From assembly GCA_028023455.1 (NCBI GenBank), contig JAQFVV010000207.1, positions 1,753,243 through 1,817,242 on the forward strand: 64,000 bases of DNA, given 5' to 3'. The notes below the pieces were generated by a model, which searched no databases, was not told the origin of the DNA, and saw only the letters and a list, made by a program, of their open reading frames with translations. Position numbers and translations under genes: made by a program. Below are positions 34,861 through 46,438 of this stretch, piece by piece (position 1 is the stretch's first letter; the number at the start of each line of letters is the position of its first letter). The DNA comes from Epiperipatus broadwayi (lineage: Eukaryota > Onychophora > Udeonychophora > Euonychophora > Peripatidae).

Positions 34861-37427
34861 ATTTATTAATTTAAAGAAATATGCATAAATACTTGTTTTA
34901 CTATTCTATTAATCGTCAGTGGCCTCTTGACGTACATATAATTTGACTGACCTGTAACCAAAAGCAGGTAAATCATATGACATTTGTTTATAACATAGAA
35001 AATGACAACTTAAATTATTATTCTCTTTTATAGTGACTAGCTCATATGCCAATAATTTATAAATATACTGATGAACAGTTGATTTAGTGCTAGGAGAAAA
35101 TATCTTTGAAAGATACCAATCCACCCCCAAAAAGAATAAAATATAGCACTTAACCGATTTAGCTTACAAACATTATTTTATGATTGAAATATTAACTTTA
35201 TTACAAAAATACATTTTTATTAATAGGTGAAAGGATCTCAGTTTTTACTGAGTAAAAAATGTGTCTGGGATAGCTCAATAACATATATATATATAATGGC
35301 ATCGGAAAAAGATGCACATTTGAAAATATTTATAAATATAATAAAGAAATCTGTTTAGTAAAATTATCACACTGTGGTTTATGGACATTCATAGGTTTGA
35401 TTTATGGCAAGAACTTTAAGAGAGTGGTGTATGCATGATGGTGGAAATAGATGATCCAATCTCAAATCCGAAATATGTGCTTCCAAATTTAAGGACAAAG
35501 AATGGTGACTGAATCCTTCTGCTACTTTGGCAGGTTCAGTTCACAGAATGAAGGTGTCAGCTGTTAATAACAATAGGCCAGGTATTTCCTGGAGCAAATA
35601 GCTCATACAAAAAAATAAGTCCCATGGGGGGGGGGTGCCAGCCATGTACTTAGACTTGGAATGAATATACGGGATCTGGATTACCAAAAATCCTGGGGAA
35701 TGAAGCATGAAGACACACATAGGTGTATTTGAACATGGATGCCTGTTTGCATACAATGCTTGGAACAAAAAAAAACAACATTTTAACACTAAAGATAAAT
35801 GAATTATAACCTATATATATTGGGAATGTCCAATGTAATAGTATGATTTAAATAGTAAACAGTAACGGATTATTTAAACTTATTACTAAAATACATAGTC
35901 ATTAGGATAGAGACTCCCCTTCCCCCTTACTTTAATTTATCTATAAACTTCCCACAATGTAAATAAATATGAGAACTCAGTTATAAGTGCTTTATATTAT
36001 ACTAAACATGATTTAAACATATACAGATGGGGTGGTGGTTATTAATTTCATAATAAACACATTTGATTTCATAGAGTTTTTAAAGTTAGCGCTTATTATT
36101 TAAATAAAAGAAAAGAAAAACCTTTCTTAGAAAAACAGATTTCTACTCTGTTTTTCTACAATAACCTTATGAGATAATTAATTTGTTTTCCCCAAATTTG
36201 CAAGTGTTTGCTAAGTTAAAAATAAGACTTGTTTTAATTCAACTTAATCTAGTTACCCCATAAAGTAGAGAGGGGAGAAAAACAACCGTGGTGAATTTGA
36301 GAACTTATTGGCATATTTAAATATATATAAAACACGATAATGAAAATTACAAAATATTATTGCCGCATGAAGATGAAAGAAAAATATTACATTTATTTAA
36401 TAGAGGCTCAATGATATAAAGAAATTAAAGAAAGTTATATAGAGTTATACAGGTAAGTAAATTACAAATTATTTTAACAAAATATTAAATTTCTGGTCAA
36501 AAGACGAGCTAATAGAATGATATTTTAAATTATATGCAGAGTTATTAGCAATAATTATGGAAGGCTGAATTTAAGAGTTTAGACATTAGGCAGTGGCTAG
36601 CATTCTTTTATCTTTATAAAATTAGTGGTGATCCTTGATGATTTAGTGTCCATTGGGATTGGTGAACTAGATCTAGATTTGGTCAGTCAGGCAGGTATCA
36701 TTTACTTATTCAATCTCTAAGCATATTAAAGTTCATGGGTAATAGGATCCAAAGCTATGTTTGTGAGAAAGAACATGTTTGAACAGAGAGAGGTGAAAAT
36801 TTCCACTACTCACTGTACATTGAATTATTGTCATGACAAATATGAGTTATCTCTATCATTGCTGTTTAAATATTATGAGTCTCCTTTTGATTCAAATCTA
36901 GCAGTATTTATACTATTTTTCCTTTGATATTGGAATGCAATTAGCTGCTAGACCTAAGGCACTCTATCCACTTAGTAGATCTGGAATTTGCTGACCAGAT
37001 GTGCCTTTTGTTTAAGTAAGCTTGAAAAACAATGCAATTCTCTTACAATTTCTCAAATGATTGTCTTAAAATATGATCGATAATTTTAAAACAAATTTGA
37101 AGTGGATAAAATTTTCACTAATGGATTCCACATTATTCTATAAAATTATCATATATTTTAGGTTGACTAGTTGAGTTTCCAGTAAATTGTCTTAATTATA
37201 TTTGAGAACATTCTTACAAGGATTGCATCATATTTTGACCACCATGATTAAAACAAATTTTATAAATTAAATATAATTTTAAAAAATATACATTAATATA
37301 TTACATTTTTCATTTATATAGGGTTTAAAATTAATCTCACTCACCTATAATATGTACACATTCATTACGCACTCATATGAATTAAAATAAAATCAAATAT
37401 TTATTTATTAAAATTAGTTACATTAAG
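34420..37427. other. AT-rich DNA, no gene seen
   Basis: Contains a (TA)n tract at 34828-34858, a G9 run at about 35627 and only short chance reading frames. Confidence 0.45.
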
Positions 37428-39041
37428 ATATATATATATATATATATATATTGTGACAGAATGGTTTCGAACCCAGTCACAAATAATATTATTAATCGGT
37501 ATTTAAACATATATGTAGATGTAGATATATAATATTAATTTTTATTACATGAAGGTGGTTAAAAATATACAAACACAGAGGAGGGACTCTGTCATGTTGA
37601 AATGATGTATATGTGCATGTGGCAAATGTGTGTATGAATGGATTAAATAGTTGAAAAGAGAGAAATGAGATTTTTGTTTCACGTTTAAAAAACTAGAGGT
37701 TTCCTGCAGGAATGAGATTTCACTTTCTTTTATGTACAATAAAAGCTATGATAAAAGTCTTCACATGTCAACCAGATCTGGTTAGTCAGCATTAAAAACA
37801 GGAAGTGAAATTAAAAGAAACTTCTAGAACAAATGGAGGGGGCTATAAAACAGTCACCCATAATGCATTTGTCTTGGCCCTGCAGAGTTACAGCCATGAA
37901 CAGTAAAATCGTAAATCCAGAATATTAAAAAGTTTTTAATGTTTTTCTTACATAATGGCAGATCCAAAAGAATTGTCAGGGTAAGAGCATACCATGTCAG
38001 ATTCAAACCCCTAATTCCAACCAACTGCAGCTGCCTTGCCCAATAATACCAAGATGCCTCAGAATAAAACATAATTCCCAATGTGGAACCAAGCTGAACT
38101 CCATCAACCAACGGACATGAAGATTGGGAACCTTCTCATTGAATTACCTGTTATTACCTGTGATGAATGGAACTTTTTAAAATAAATAAATCTGCTCCAC
38201 TAATTCCCTGGAAAAATTCAGGTAAATAACTTTAAGTACTGATTTTTCTTTTCCTTTATGGGAAAGAAATTTTTACTGTTTATAATAAGTGAAGGTGACA
38301 ATCTAAGTTAACTTAATAAAATTTTCTTAAAGTCTTATTTAATTGCAGACATAAATAACATAATTATTGTCAGAGATCACATGAAATAAACTTTTCTTAG
38401 TATTGACCTTCACTACTTGATTTATGTGTGATAAATCTGTTGGAAAGAATAGTGTATGTGTACATATCAAAATGACAGAGTAGTCATTACATTTATGTAA
38501 TATTAAATATAGAAAGAAAAGTGGAGTGTTGAATTATTTATTTTTTTGTTTATCTAAAGATCAAAGAATAATAATGATCTTTAGAAGTCTTTAATAAAAA
38601 CTGATTTGATAATGAAACTCAAAACTAATCTTATTGTGATATTTTCTTTGCAGATCCATTTATTTATTTTTGTGTGTGTGTTTAAAAACTCTTAAACCCA
38701 TTCGCGGCTACTCTTAGCTGTGATGCCACCTGACCATGAGACTGAGCTAGCCAATGTTCAAAAATCCCTCTCACATTACATAAGATAGTGTTCTTGTTGG
38801 TAATATATTCACTTCGCATAATTCTTATATTCGTATAAGATCAGTGTTTGATGTCCTTCAGATGACCATAAATATGTGTTGGGAATATATTACAGTTATG
38901 AGAATGAATCCAGAAGTTTTGAACAACAATCTTTAAGTCAAAAACATTTTAATTAAATATAAATATGTGGGCACGTATGTTTGCTATATCATAGGTATAT
39001 TCGGTAGTGTACTTTATCTAGTGACAGGTATGGGTTTTGTT

Positions 39042-39044
<3 letters not shown>
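37428..39044. other. (TA)n tract followed by possible LTR-like DNA
   Basis: A (TA)n tract (37428-37451) is followed by TGTGACAGAATGGTTTCGAA, which has the look of an LTR start next to TA repeats as elsewhere in the window. A TATA box-like TATAAAA lies at 37844-37850 and AATAAA signals near 38183. No second copy exists in the window, so the LTR reading is speculative. No gene seen. Confidence 0.3.

Positions 39045-39086
<42 letters not shown>
39045..39086. repeat. (AT)n microsatellite
   Basis: Forty-two bases of pure AT dinucleotide, shortly before the 80-bp-arm palindrome. Confidence 0.95.
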
Positions 39087-39089
<3 letters not shown>

Positions 39090-39113
39090 AAAACGAAGAT
39101 TTGCACGGGTTAA

Positions 39114-39289
39114 ATATATAAAATACATATTTTGCGGGTTCATCCGTGTTAAAAACTTTTAATATCAATATACTGACGTTTCGACTTGGTCACACAAGCC
39201 ATCCACAGAGTGACCAAGTCGAAACGTCAGTATATTGATATTAAAAGTTTTTAACACGGATGAACCCGCAAAATATGTATTTTATATAT
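39114..39289. repeat. Perfect 80-bp-arm inverted repeat
   Basis: 39114-39193 is the exact reverse complement of 39210-39289, with a 16-base loop (ACAAGCCATCCACAGA). Unlike the surroundings it is moderately GC-containing, with CTGACGTTTCGACTTGGTCAC in the arm written here in two parts: CTGACGTTTCGAC and TTGGTCAC. No coding potential. It could be a fold-back transposon or an RNA-hairpin repeat. Confidence 0.93.
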
Positions 39290-39446
39290 ATACACATCAG
39301 TTATCATTTTATTAGTTAAGCTACAAAATATATGTATTAATAAATATGTATACTTGCGTAAGGATGGACTTTGAATATGGTTTGGTAGTGGGAGATTCTG
39401 AGTGTGCTGTGAACCTCAATCTGAGTATCAGGTTGACTTCTTCAAT

Positions 39447-39915
39447 ATGTATAGAAGTAATTTATTTATTTGAGTATCTTGAAGTATTTATTTTATCCAA
39501 GTATCTTGAAGTATTTATTTTAATCCAGGTATTGAGAAATATGTGTTTTAATCCAGGAATCCCAAATACTTATTTTTATTTTACATATCATACACATGTG
39601 GCTTTAACAACTTATCTGTTATATCCATATGGTTTGAGTCATTATTGGGAAAATATTTATTATTACTTAATATATTCAGTGGGGGTTTGAACCACTTATT
39701 CATCATATCAATACAGTTTGAAGTCATTATTTGAAAGAGATTTATTATTACTTAATATATTCAGTGTGGATTTGAACCACTTATTCACCATTTCAATACA
39801 GTTAAAAGTCCTTATTTTAAAAGATTTATCATTACTTAATATATTCAGTGTGGGTTAGAACCACTTATTCACCATATCAATACATTTTGAACTCACTATT
39901 TGGAAGAGATTTATA
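39447..39915 (+). repeat. Dispersed repeat with 84-bp tandem monomers (copy 2)
   Basis: Same order as 29624-30130: TTGAAGTATTTATT repeats, ATTTTACATATCATACA, then monomers marked by GGGTTTGAACCA or variants at about 39683, 39768 and 39852. It ends in a short TA-rich run. The left border of both copies is TGTATA(A/G)AAGTA. Confidence 0.87.
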
Positions 39916-39980
39916 TATATATGTATATATAACAAAATAATATTTTTTTCCTGGAAATGTATAAGATTTCTACATGTCAG

Positions 39981-42614
39981 TGAAACAGTAAGATTCGTAT
40001 TCGAATCTTAAGTTTCACCTTTTTCTGTCATCTCTCACTGACCGGTCTATCCTGCCCAAATTTAAACTTTTTGATATCGAATTGTGTGTGTAACAATATT
40101 AAAAATGTATAAATATATGTAGAATTCAGCATAAACATGCACACATTTCAATCTCAAATTAAAGGCAATAAATAGGGATAAAATAATATAATTTAGATTT
40201 CTTTTAGTTATATAAAAATGTATAATTTTAATCATTTATTTTGCATTATAAAGTTCGTATTTATTGCTTTGTTTAAATTTCGTTTAATAATAATTCTAAA
40301 AATATCTGATGTAATATTTAATTAAAAGTTAAAATAATCTTATGTTCCCTTTTTGTTTTTGAAATTTAAAAGCATCGGTCAGTGATAGATAATAGATTAA
40401 TTAAAGAAAAATTCCCCAAAATTAATTAGTAAATGTAAAATGTAAACAATAGAACGGCAGCTTTCTTTAATTAAAAACCAACTAAATGCATTGATTATCC
40501 TCTGGGCAGATTAAGTAGAACCTAAAAATATCTCAACAAAAATGTGAAAGATCAAGATAAAAAAAGAGGCCATCTTAGATTTGCTGGAGACATTCACTTA
40601 AACTTTAGCTTTGCTCTCGATCACTGAGAGTCTCCAAAAATATAAAAATAATTTGTTCCTGCCAAGGTATGACCGAGTAAAGCACCTAGATTATTCTCCA
40701 CCGGGAGATGGCCTATCGGATGCTGAACTTTCCATTGCCCGTCATAAATCCACCATGAAGATCTGTTGCCTGAAATAAATGAGAAAGCTGCTGCTGCCAT
40801 GAAATTAAATGAATATCTTAATACAAGAAAGAATTGCCACTCGTGAACTTTTTGCTGCTGTGAAAGTAAAATGAAATGTCTAAATACAAGAAAGAATTGC
40901 CACTCATGAACTATTTGCTACTTAACCAATGGACTTGGAAAACTTCTTATAAAACAGGTACCTGTTTGTGTTCAAACTCTAGAGTACTCTAGTAATATGC
41001 TATAGCTATTCTTCATATTACTTATCTAAATTTATAAAATGTAAAAACTATCATTTGTATAACTAAAACTGAATAATTAACTTAATGTGTAAATTTCTCT
41101 ACTAATCTAGCTTACCTCATACTGTCTTGGGTATGTATTTCTATAATCTACATTTCTATCTATAGTTATTTAATTATTGCATGCTCATAATTATTTCAAT
41201 TTTCAAAGTTTAAATCTATGATCGCTTAAAACAATGAATGCATGTCAAATTTTCATTAATATTTACTTTCTTTAATAACTTAACTTTCATATAAATCGAC
41301 ACGCATTCAATGCTTCATTTATTGTAATGCAGGGGTCCACTACGTCGCAAATGGCTGACGTAATAATTATAATAATTCCCAGGTTATATATGTTTTGTAT
41401 TTATTAAATAATCAGTGAATAATTCCAGAAAATTACATTTCTTTGAGAGTCACCAATGTTCTTTAGTAAATGTTGATAATGTAGAGCCGAATTAGAAATC
41501 TATTTAAATCTCATCATAATCAATTATCAGTATACATGTGTTATGTTTTAGAGATGCGATGACCCATTCCGCCGTGAAATTTCCGGATTCTTCAGGGTTG
41601 AAATTAACCCCAGTCATCCTACACAAGCGTGCATGATGGGTGCTCCCATAGGACTTGACAACGTCATGCAGCCAGCCAGCAAAAATGCGACTCGGACCGC
41701 TTGTCCCTGGTTATGCTTATGTGACACCTTACTTCGTCAGGTCGGGGCAGAGACCAGCCTGACATTCTTATAAACCCATTCACGGCATTGCAGTTTCAAT
41801 ATACTGCCATTCCATATCGCCTTTCTAAAGCGTACCACGTGTTCCTTTACTTAATTTGATTATTCTATATGTCACTCCGCCTCTGCATTATCTTCATAAT
41901 TCACTCTCAAATAAATGTTTGGCCTTAGTTATAGATAAATATTTTAATTAAATAAATATATGTCTGCCATTCTCTTATAACCCATACTTTAGACTCTTGC
42001 ATTGCATAGGTATAAATTCCCCAAGGCATGCATTAGAAATACTTACTCGAGAATTTTAGGTAGCTAGATTACACCTTCAAATAAATGTATTCCTTTTGTA
42101 AACATTTCAGTATTGGAAATACCGCTACTGAAATCCTCAATATAAAATAATGTTTAAATAAATCAATGTATTCTTTAAAATATCATCATGTCGCAAATCC
42201 CACTACTGAAGCTTTAAATCCACAAATATTATTAGTAAATGATTGTTTTATTAAAATGTATTAATAAATAATTTTAAACTATATGTCTGCAGTTACGTTT
42301 CATTTATTCGATACCCATTCTATATAATATTTCCTCGATTATGTAAATATGAATGTTTAATTAATATTAGTTTGGTTATTGGCTAACTCGAGAATAAAAT
42401 CATGAGTCTTTTGCATATCCCTGACCACCGTGCCTAAGGAAATATTTACTAATGTCGCATCAGATGCATTGTTTCATGGATTGTATTGTGGAACCGATAA
42501 ACTATGTTCGAACTCAGTACCACAGGTGGCTTCGCTACTCGATGGTGCTGCTGTTCTGTATGGTGGTCGAATTCTGCACTATGTTTACGAGTCACACGTT
42601 TTCTGACCATTACA
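39981..42614 (+). repeat. Solo LTR of the long-LTR gypsy lineage
   Basis: Starts TGAAACAGTAAGATTCG, matching the element-strand start of the 4.9-13 kb LTR (TGAAGCAGTC). Ends TTTTCTGACCATTACA, matching the end of the 54-57 kb LTR (GTTTTGACCGGTACA). It is flanked by TCAG at 39977-39980 and 42615-42618, a 4-bp target duplication. Length 2,634 bp, almost the same as the 2,630-bp LTR at 10431. The internal stretch GACATTCACTTAAACTTTAG near 40590 parallels the start-site region of the 54-kb LTR. No internal coding region remains, as expected after LTR-LTR recombination. Confidence 0.83.
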
Positions 42615-42618
42615 TCAG

Positions 42619-43797
42619 TAAGCTATTATTCAACAGAACGACCATATACATTATTATGAACAGTTCATTCTTTGTTTTTTACTGGGTATACAATCTTCAG
42701 TTGAGAGTCACATTTAAGATTTCCTATGGAAATAGGCAGGTGGCATTGTTTCCAGTGAGATATATATTTAAGGGGTACTAGGTAGGAGTCCAACTTACTT
42801 TAGCTTTACCCCACTTTATTCATATCATTTATTTGTTTATTCTTTGTTTTTACTCATTTGTCCTTTTTGCAGCTTAATAATATTTTTATTTGCTCTGTTC
42901 TTCCTTTTATACCCTCTCTGCTTATGCAGATAGCATGCATTTTTTTCTCGAATCTTCTTTCTTTTTCTTTCATTTCTTTAAATCTATTACATAAAAAATT
43001 GCAAATATTTTGGCACACAATTGATTTTCAATCTGACACTATTACTATTTATCAGATTGATTTAAAGTAAAATTATTTCTGATGTTTATCTGCTTTACCA
43101 AAAACTATTTTTGTATGTTTCCATCCACTTTCTTTTGTCTGATTACAAAATTTGAACAAAAGTAGGAAAAAATAAAGTTTTACTGTTAATGTAGATTTTT
43201 CAAGAATTTGGAGATATAATAGTGGAGGGACAAATAAACAATACAAAAAAAGTGAATACAGAAAAAGTCTTTATCTCCAAATTTCAGATTTATTGCAGTG
43301 GTACTAAAGAAAAATGTTCATTCTGCAGATTTCCAAATTAGATTTTATAAATTATTAACACAAATTATTATTATTTTTTAACTTTAATGTTTTCTCATAT
43401 CTATAATTTAAAAAGAAAATATCTATATTTCTGTATAGATGTATGATGGTTATATGTTGACCATGAACATACATATGTGTGGGATTTAAGTAAAGGTTCC
43501 ATGATATGTAGCTAGCCCTTGTAATGGGATTTATATCTGGTTCATATTACACTATATAAATAGTTGGGATTATTCCATTTCTTGTAATTTGGTTTCCATA
43601 TCTTGGGTCATAATCTTAAAGGTCCATTTTTATTATAAGCTTATTAAGCATTTGTATTTGTACTCTTAATAAATGTGGATTGGCCTTTATACATATTATA
43701 TAGCTTATGGAACAGTATGTGGTGTTCTAAATTTAAATACTATCCATTGACTGATCCTTTTATGCTGATCAACTCTTCCAGTATAAAAAACTGTTGT
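42619..43797. other. AT-rich DNA, no gene seen
   Basis: No retroelement or host coding similarity was recognised. The reading frame across 42452-42781 merely spans the LTR border. Confidence 0.45.
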
Positions 43798-44360
43798 TTA
43801 TCTTAATTTACACTTAAGATAGTTAAGCATGGTCACATCATTTAAATTTTCCCAAACTTTATTATAATTATGACATTTTCCCTTTACAAGATTAGCATGA
43901 TATGGAAATATTCCATCCTTATAGCTGTCAAGTACCTGAAGAAAAGTATCTCTAACAAAGATTTCTAATTTATTTTTAGGATAAATGTCACTACAATGGT
44001 ATGATTCTAGATATTCATCATTTTTATTTATCAATGGAAATTTCATTTCAAAATCTTCACTAACATGTTTAATATGTGACTTAGTTTTCAAGCTTCATCT
44101 TCTATGATATGATTGACTTCAAATTCTTCTGGATTTAATTCCAATTTAAATTTGAAGTTATCATCTATTTGTTTTGTTTCAATGATGGTAGTATTTATTT
44201 TGCTTTCAATTTTCTCTTCAATTTTTTCACATTTTTGTTCACCCCTGCAGTCCCTTTTTTCTATCATTTTCTCTAATGATAATAATTTAATACCACTGAC
44301 AATCATTTTCTGTTGATATGATTTTATATCATTCATTTTGGTTAACATTTGTTTTATCAT
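43798..44360 (-). pseudogene. Unrecognised coding-like sequence split by a gypsy insertion
   Basis: On the minus strand a coiled-coil, Lys/Glu-rich segment (KMNDIKSYQQKM, CEKIEEKIESKI; 44360-44088) is followed after a frame slip by a more globular segment (MKFPLINKNDEYLE, KLEIFVRDTFLQVLDSY, KVWENLNDVTMLNYLKCKL; to 43798). The frame can be followed upstream across the neighbouring retrotransposon into 49585-49730 (NKFLKKPWEEK, then a stop, then NKIMSR). This supports a once continuous reading frame into which the element inserted. I do not recognise the family. It could be a decayed host gene or part of another mobile element. Confidence 0.45.
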
Positions 44361-44467
44361 TGCTATGTCTAGCTGTTGGAGAATGCACTTCCAGGAGGGT
44401 GTTAATAATGACTAATGGTTAATTTTAAAAGTAAACTTTAATTATACCATCTCTTAAATGTTATGCT

Positions 44468-44523
<56 letters not shown>

Positions 44524-45134
44524 TATTACATCAATGGGCCCAAAGGCCCAATAAATAATAATAAAGATCAATACAACCTTTAAGAAATCCTAGCTGACTA
44601 CTGTCATGTTCATAGGCCAGTTCACACTTGAAATCACTATGGAAAAAGAAACATTCTGCTTGAATATATATATCCATCTTCACAAAGGGATCTCCAAGAA
44701 TCAACTAAAGCCTTCCTTGATTACTTCATATTGAAACGGTTCATTGTTTTCAAATCCCAGCAATGATTGGCTGGTTTTCTGCATATCTTCTCAGGTGATT
44801 ATTTCCTTATGTTTTATACAGGCATTTAAATATTATCTTTGCCTTTAATTACATAGTTACTTTTGTAGATTGTGATTATCTAAAAAGAATTTACTCTCAA
44901 TCCTTTTAATTATTTCATTTGCTTAATAACATTTCAACTGCACTAATTAGACCATTGATTATTTTTGGAATTTAATATTTTTTATCTAATTAAACTATAA
45001 CTGTCAATTTCTACTTTAAAAGAATGTATTTTTAAAAGTTCTTAAATATTTTTACTTGTAACTTTTTTTTGTCTAAAAGTTTCTACATGTATATATGTGT
45101 ATGTAATAAAATATAAACATACACATACATAACA
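44361..45134 (-). repeat. 3' LTR of the 44-49 kb gypsy element
   Basis: Aligns with 48886-49584 (shared TGCTATGTCTAGCTG start, CAATGGGCCC, AATAATAATAAAGATCAATACAA and ACATACACATACATAACA end, the middle one slightly varied). It is longer than its partner because of an expanded (CA)n(TA)n tract at 44473-44522. Confidence 0.88.
44473..44522. repeat. (CA)n(TA)n microsatellite inside an LTR
   Basis: Compound dinucleotide tract. The partner LTR has only a short TATATA run at the equivalent place (49007-49018), so the expansion happened after insertion or was converted away in the other copy. Confidence 0.9.
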
Positions 45135-45146
45135 TTACCTCCCCCA
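45135..45146 (-). promoter_or_regulatory. Polypurine tract
   Basis: On the minus strand GGGGGAGGTAA directly precedes the 3' LTR start TGTTATG, the expected priming site for plus-strand synthesis. It fixes the element's orientation. Confidence 0.8.
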
Positions 45147-45419
45147 AGTTCAGAGATCAGTTTTTAACCCCTGAACTTAATACATAATCTTTAAGATATG
45201 TAAGTGTCTTTATTGTCCTTTTAGCATGTAAGTGTATTTATTATCCTTTTAGCATGTGGTTGCTGTTAATTTTCTGCTTCCATTGATGTGTTGCCTCTTT
45301 GTACCTGATCATCGATATCCATTGTTCCTGATAAGTCAAGGGATATATCCCTGCTTTTATCTTTGTGCAGCTGGTGATGTGTTTGCAAAGTATTTCTCTG
45401 CTCTTCATTCAAATTGCAT

Positions 45420-46430
45420 TCACTTGTTTCGATAAATGCTGAATAACTTCCCCTTGTGCCCAAAACTTATTAATATTATTTCTTGTCCACACTTTTTCTT
45501 GTGGTCTATGTTTGTAATATTTGTAGGTACCAGCTTGTTGATCATCTTTATCCATATTGGTACAATGTTTGTTAATTTTGTGTTCAACTTCCTACCAAGA
45601 TATAATTCAGCTGGTGGATTACCAGATTTGGCACTAGGGGTCACATGATAATGGAGAAGTGTAGTCAACACTGCTTCATATATTTTAATTTTCCCCAATT
45701 TGTTGATGGTGGTTTTAAGAGTTTGTAATGAATTTTTGGCTAATCCATTAGATTGAGAATGGTAGAAGTGTGAGTGGTGTATTTTATCCACCATTCCTGC
45801 ATAGCTTCTTTAAATGTTTGTGCAGGAAAACCAGTACCATTGTCAGATATAAGCAATTTTGAAAAACTGTAATGTGCAAAAATTTCATAACATTTGCTCA
45901 ATGTCACATCTGTACAGGTGCTGCTTACTATTTTGTATTCAGTTCATGTTCCAACCTTTATGGGCCACACTTGACACTGTGTATGCATTGCCATGATTTT
46001 CCAACTTTAGACCATGGTTCAAACTTTGCTGAAGACCCTTTAGCACAAGTTTGACAGTTTTTGCACTTTTTAATAATTTTCTCAATATCATTATTAATGC
46101 TGGGCCATGACAACATAACCATGAGCTAATGCCTTTGCTCTCATGATGCTTGGATCGGCCTCATGCAACATCTTCATGATCTGGGTTCTTCCTTTCAGTG
46201 GAATAAGATGAGGTCATCCCTGAGAGTGCAACTTTTGCATACTGTTAACTCTTCATGGGCATTCCATAATTCCCTGTGCAGAAAACTTGGTTGTTTTTTC
46301 AGCCATCCTTCACTGATATGTTTTATGTTTTATATTCCAATGATAGCCATTGTCTTCAAATGTCCATGCTGCCACTGTTTTGCTGTTGAGGGTTGATTCT
46401 TCCAGGCATCAATATCTTTAATATCTCATT
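45420..46430 (-). pseudogene. pol: Integrase of the 44-49 kb element
   Basis: The upstream part is broken but readable (EPWSKVGKSWQCIH near 46020, the segment before the first catalytic Asp). The last part is one open stretch, 45794-45420. It has HSHFYHSQSNGLAKNSLQTLK, matching the YHPxSNGLAERxVQTLK signature around the catalytic Glu (which is Lys here), followed by TPSAKSGNPPAELYLGR typical of K02A2.6-like integrases. The loss of the Glu and several frame breaks make it inactive. Confidence 0.82.
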
Positions 46431-46438
46431 CATATTGA

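Noticed and set aside
39120-39290. Hammerhead ribozyme in the 39-kb palindrome
   Set aside because: The GAAACGTC half is present, but the sequence where CUGANGA should be reads CCACAGA (or CUGUGGA on the other strand) and stem I cannot form in the right topology.
42452-42781. 109-codon plus-strand reading frame
   Set aside because: It crosses the solo LTR border at 42614 and its target duplication, so it is a chance frame.
43798-44091. BEN or DUF4806-like domain in the unidentified minus-strand frame
   Set aside because: The resemblance is only in general pattern; no diagnostic residues could be aligned by eye.
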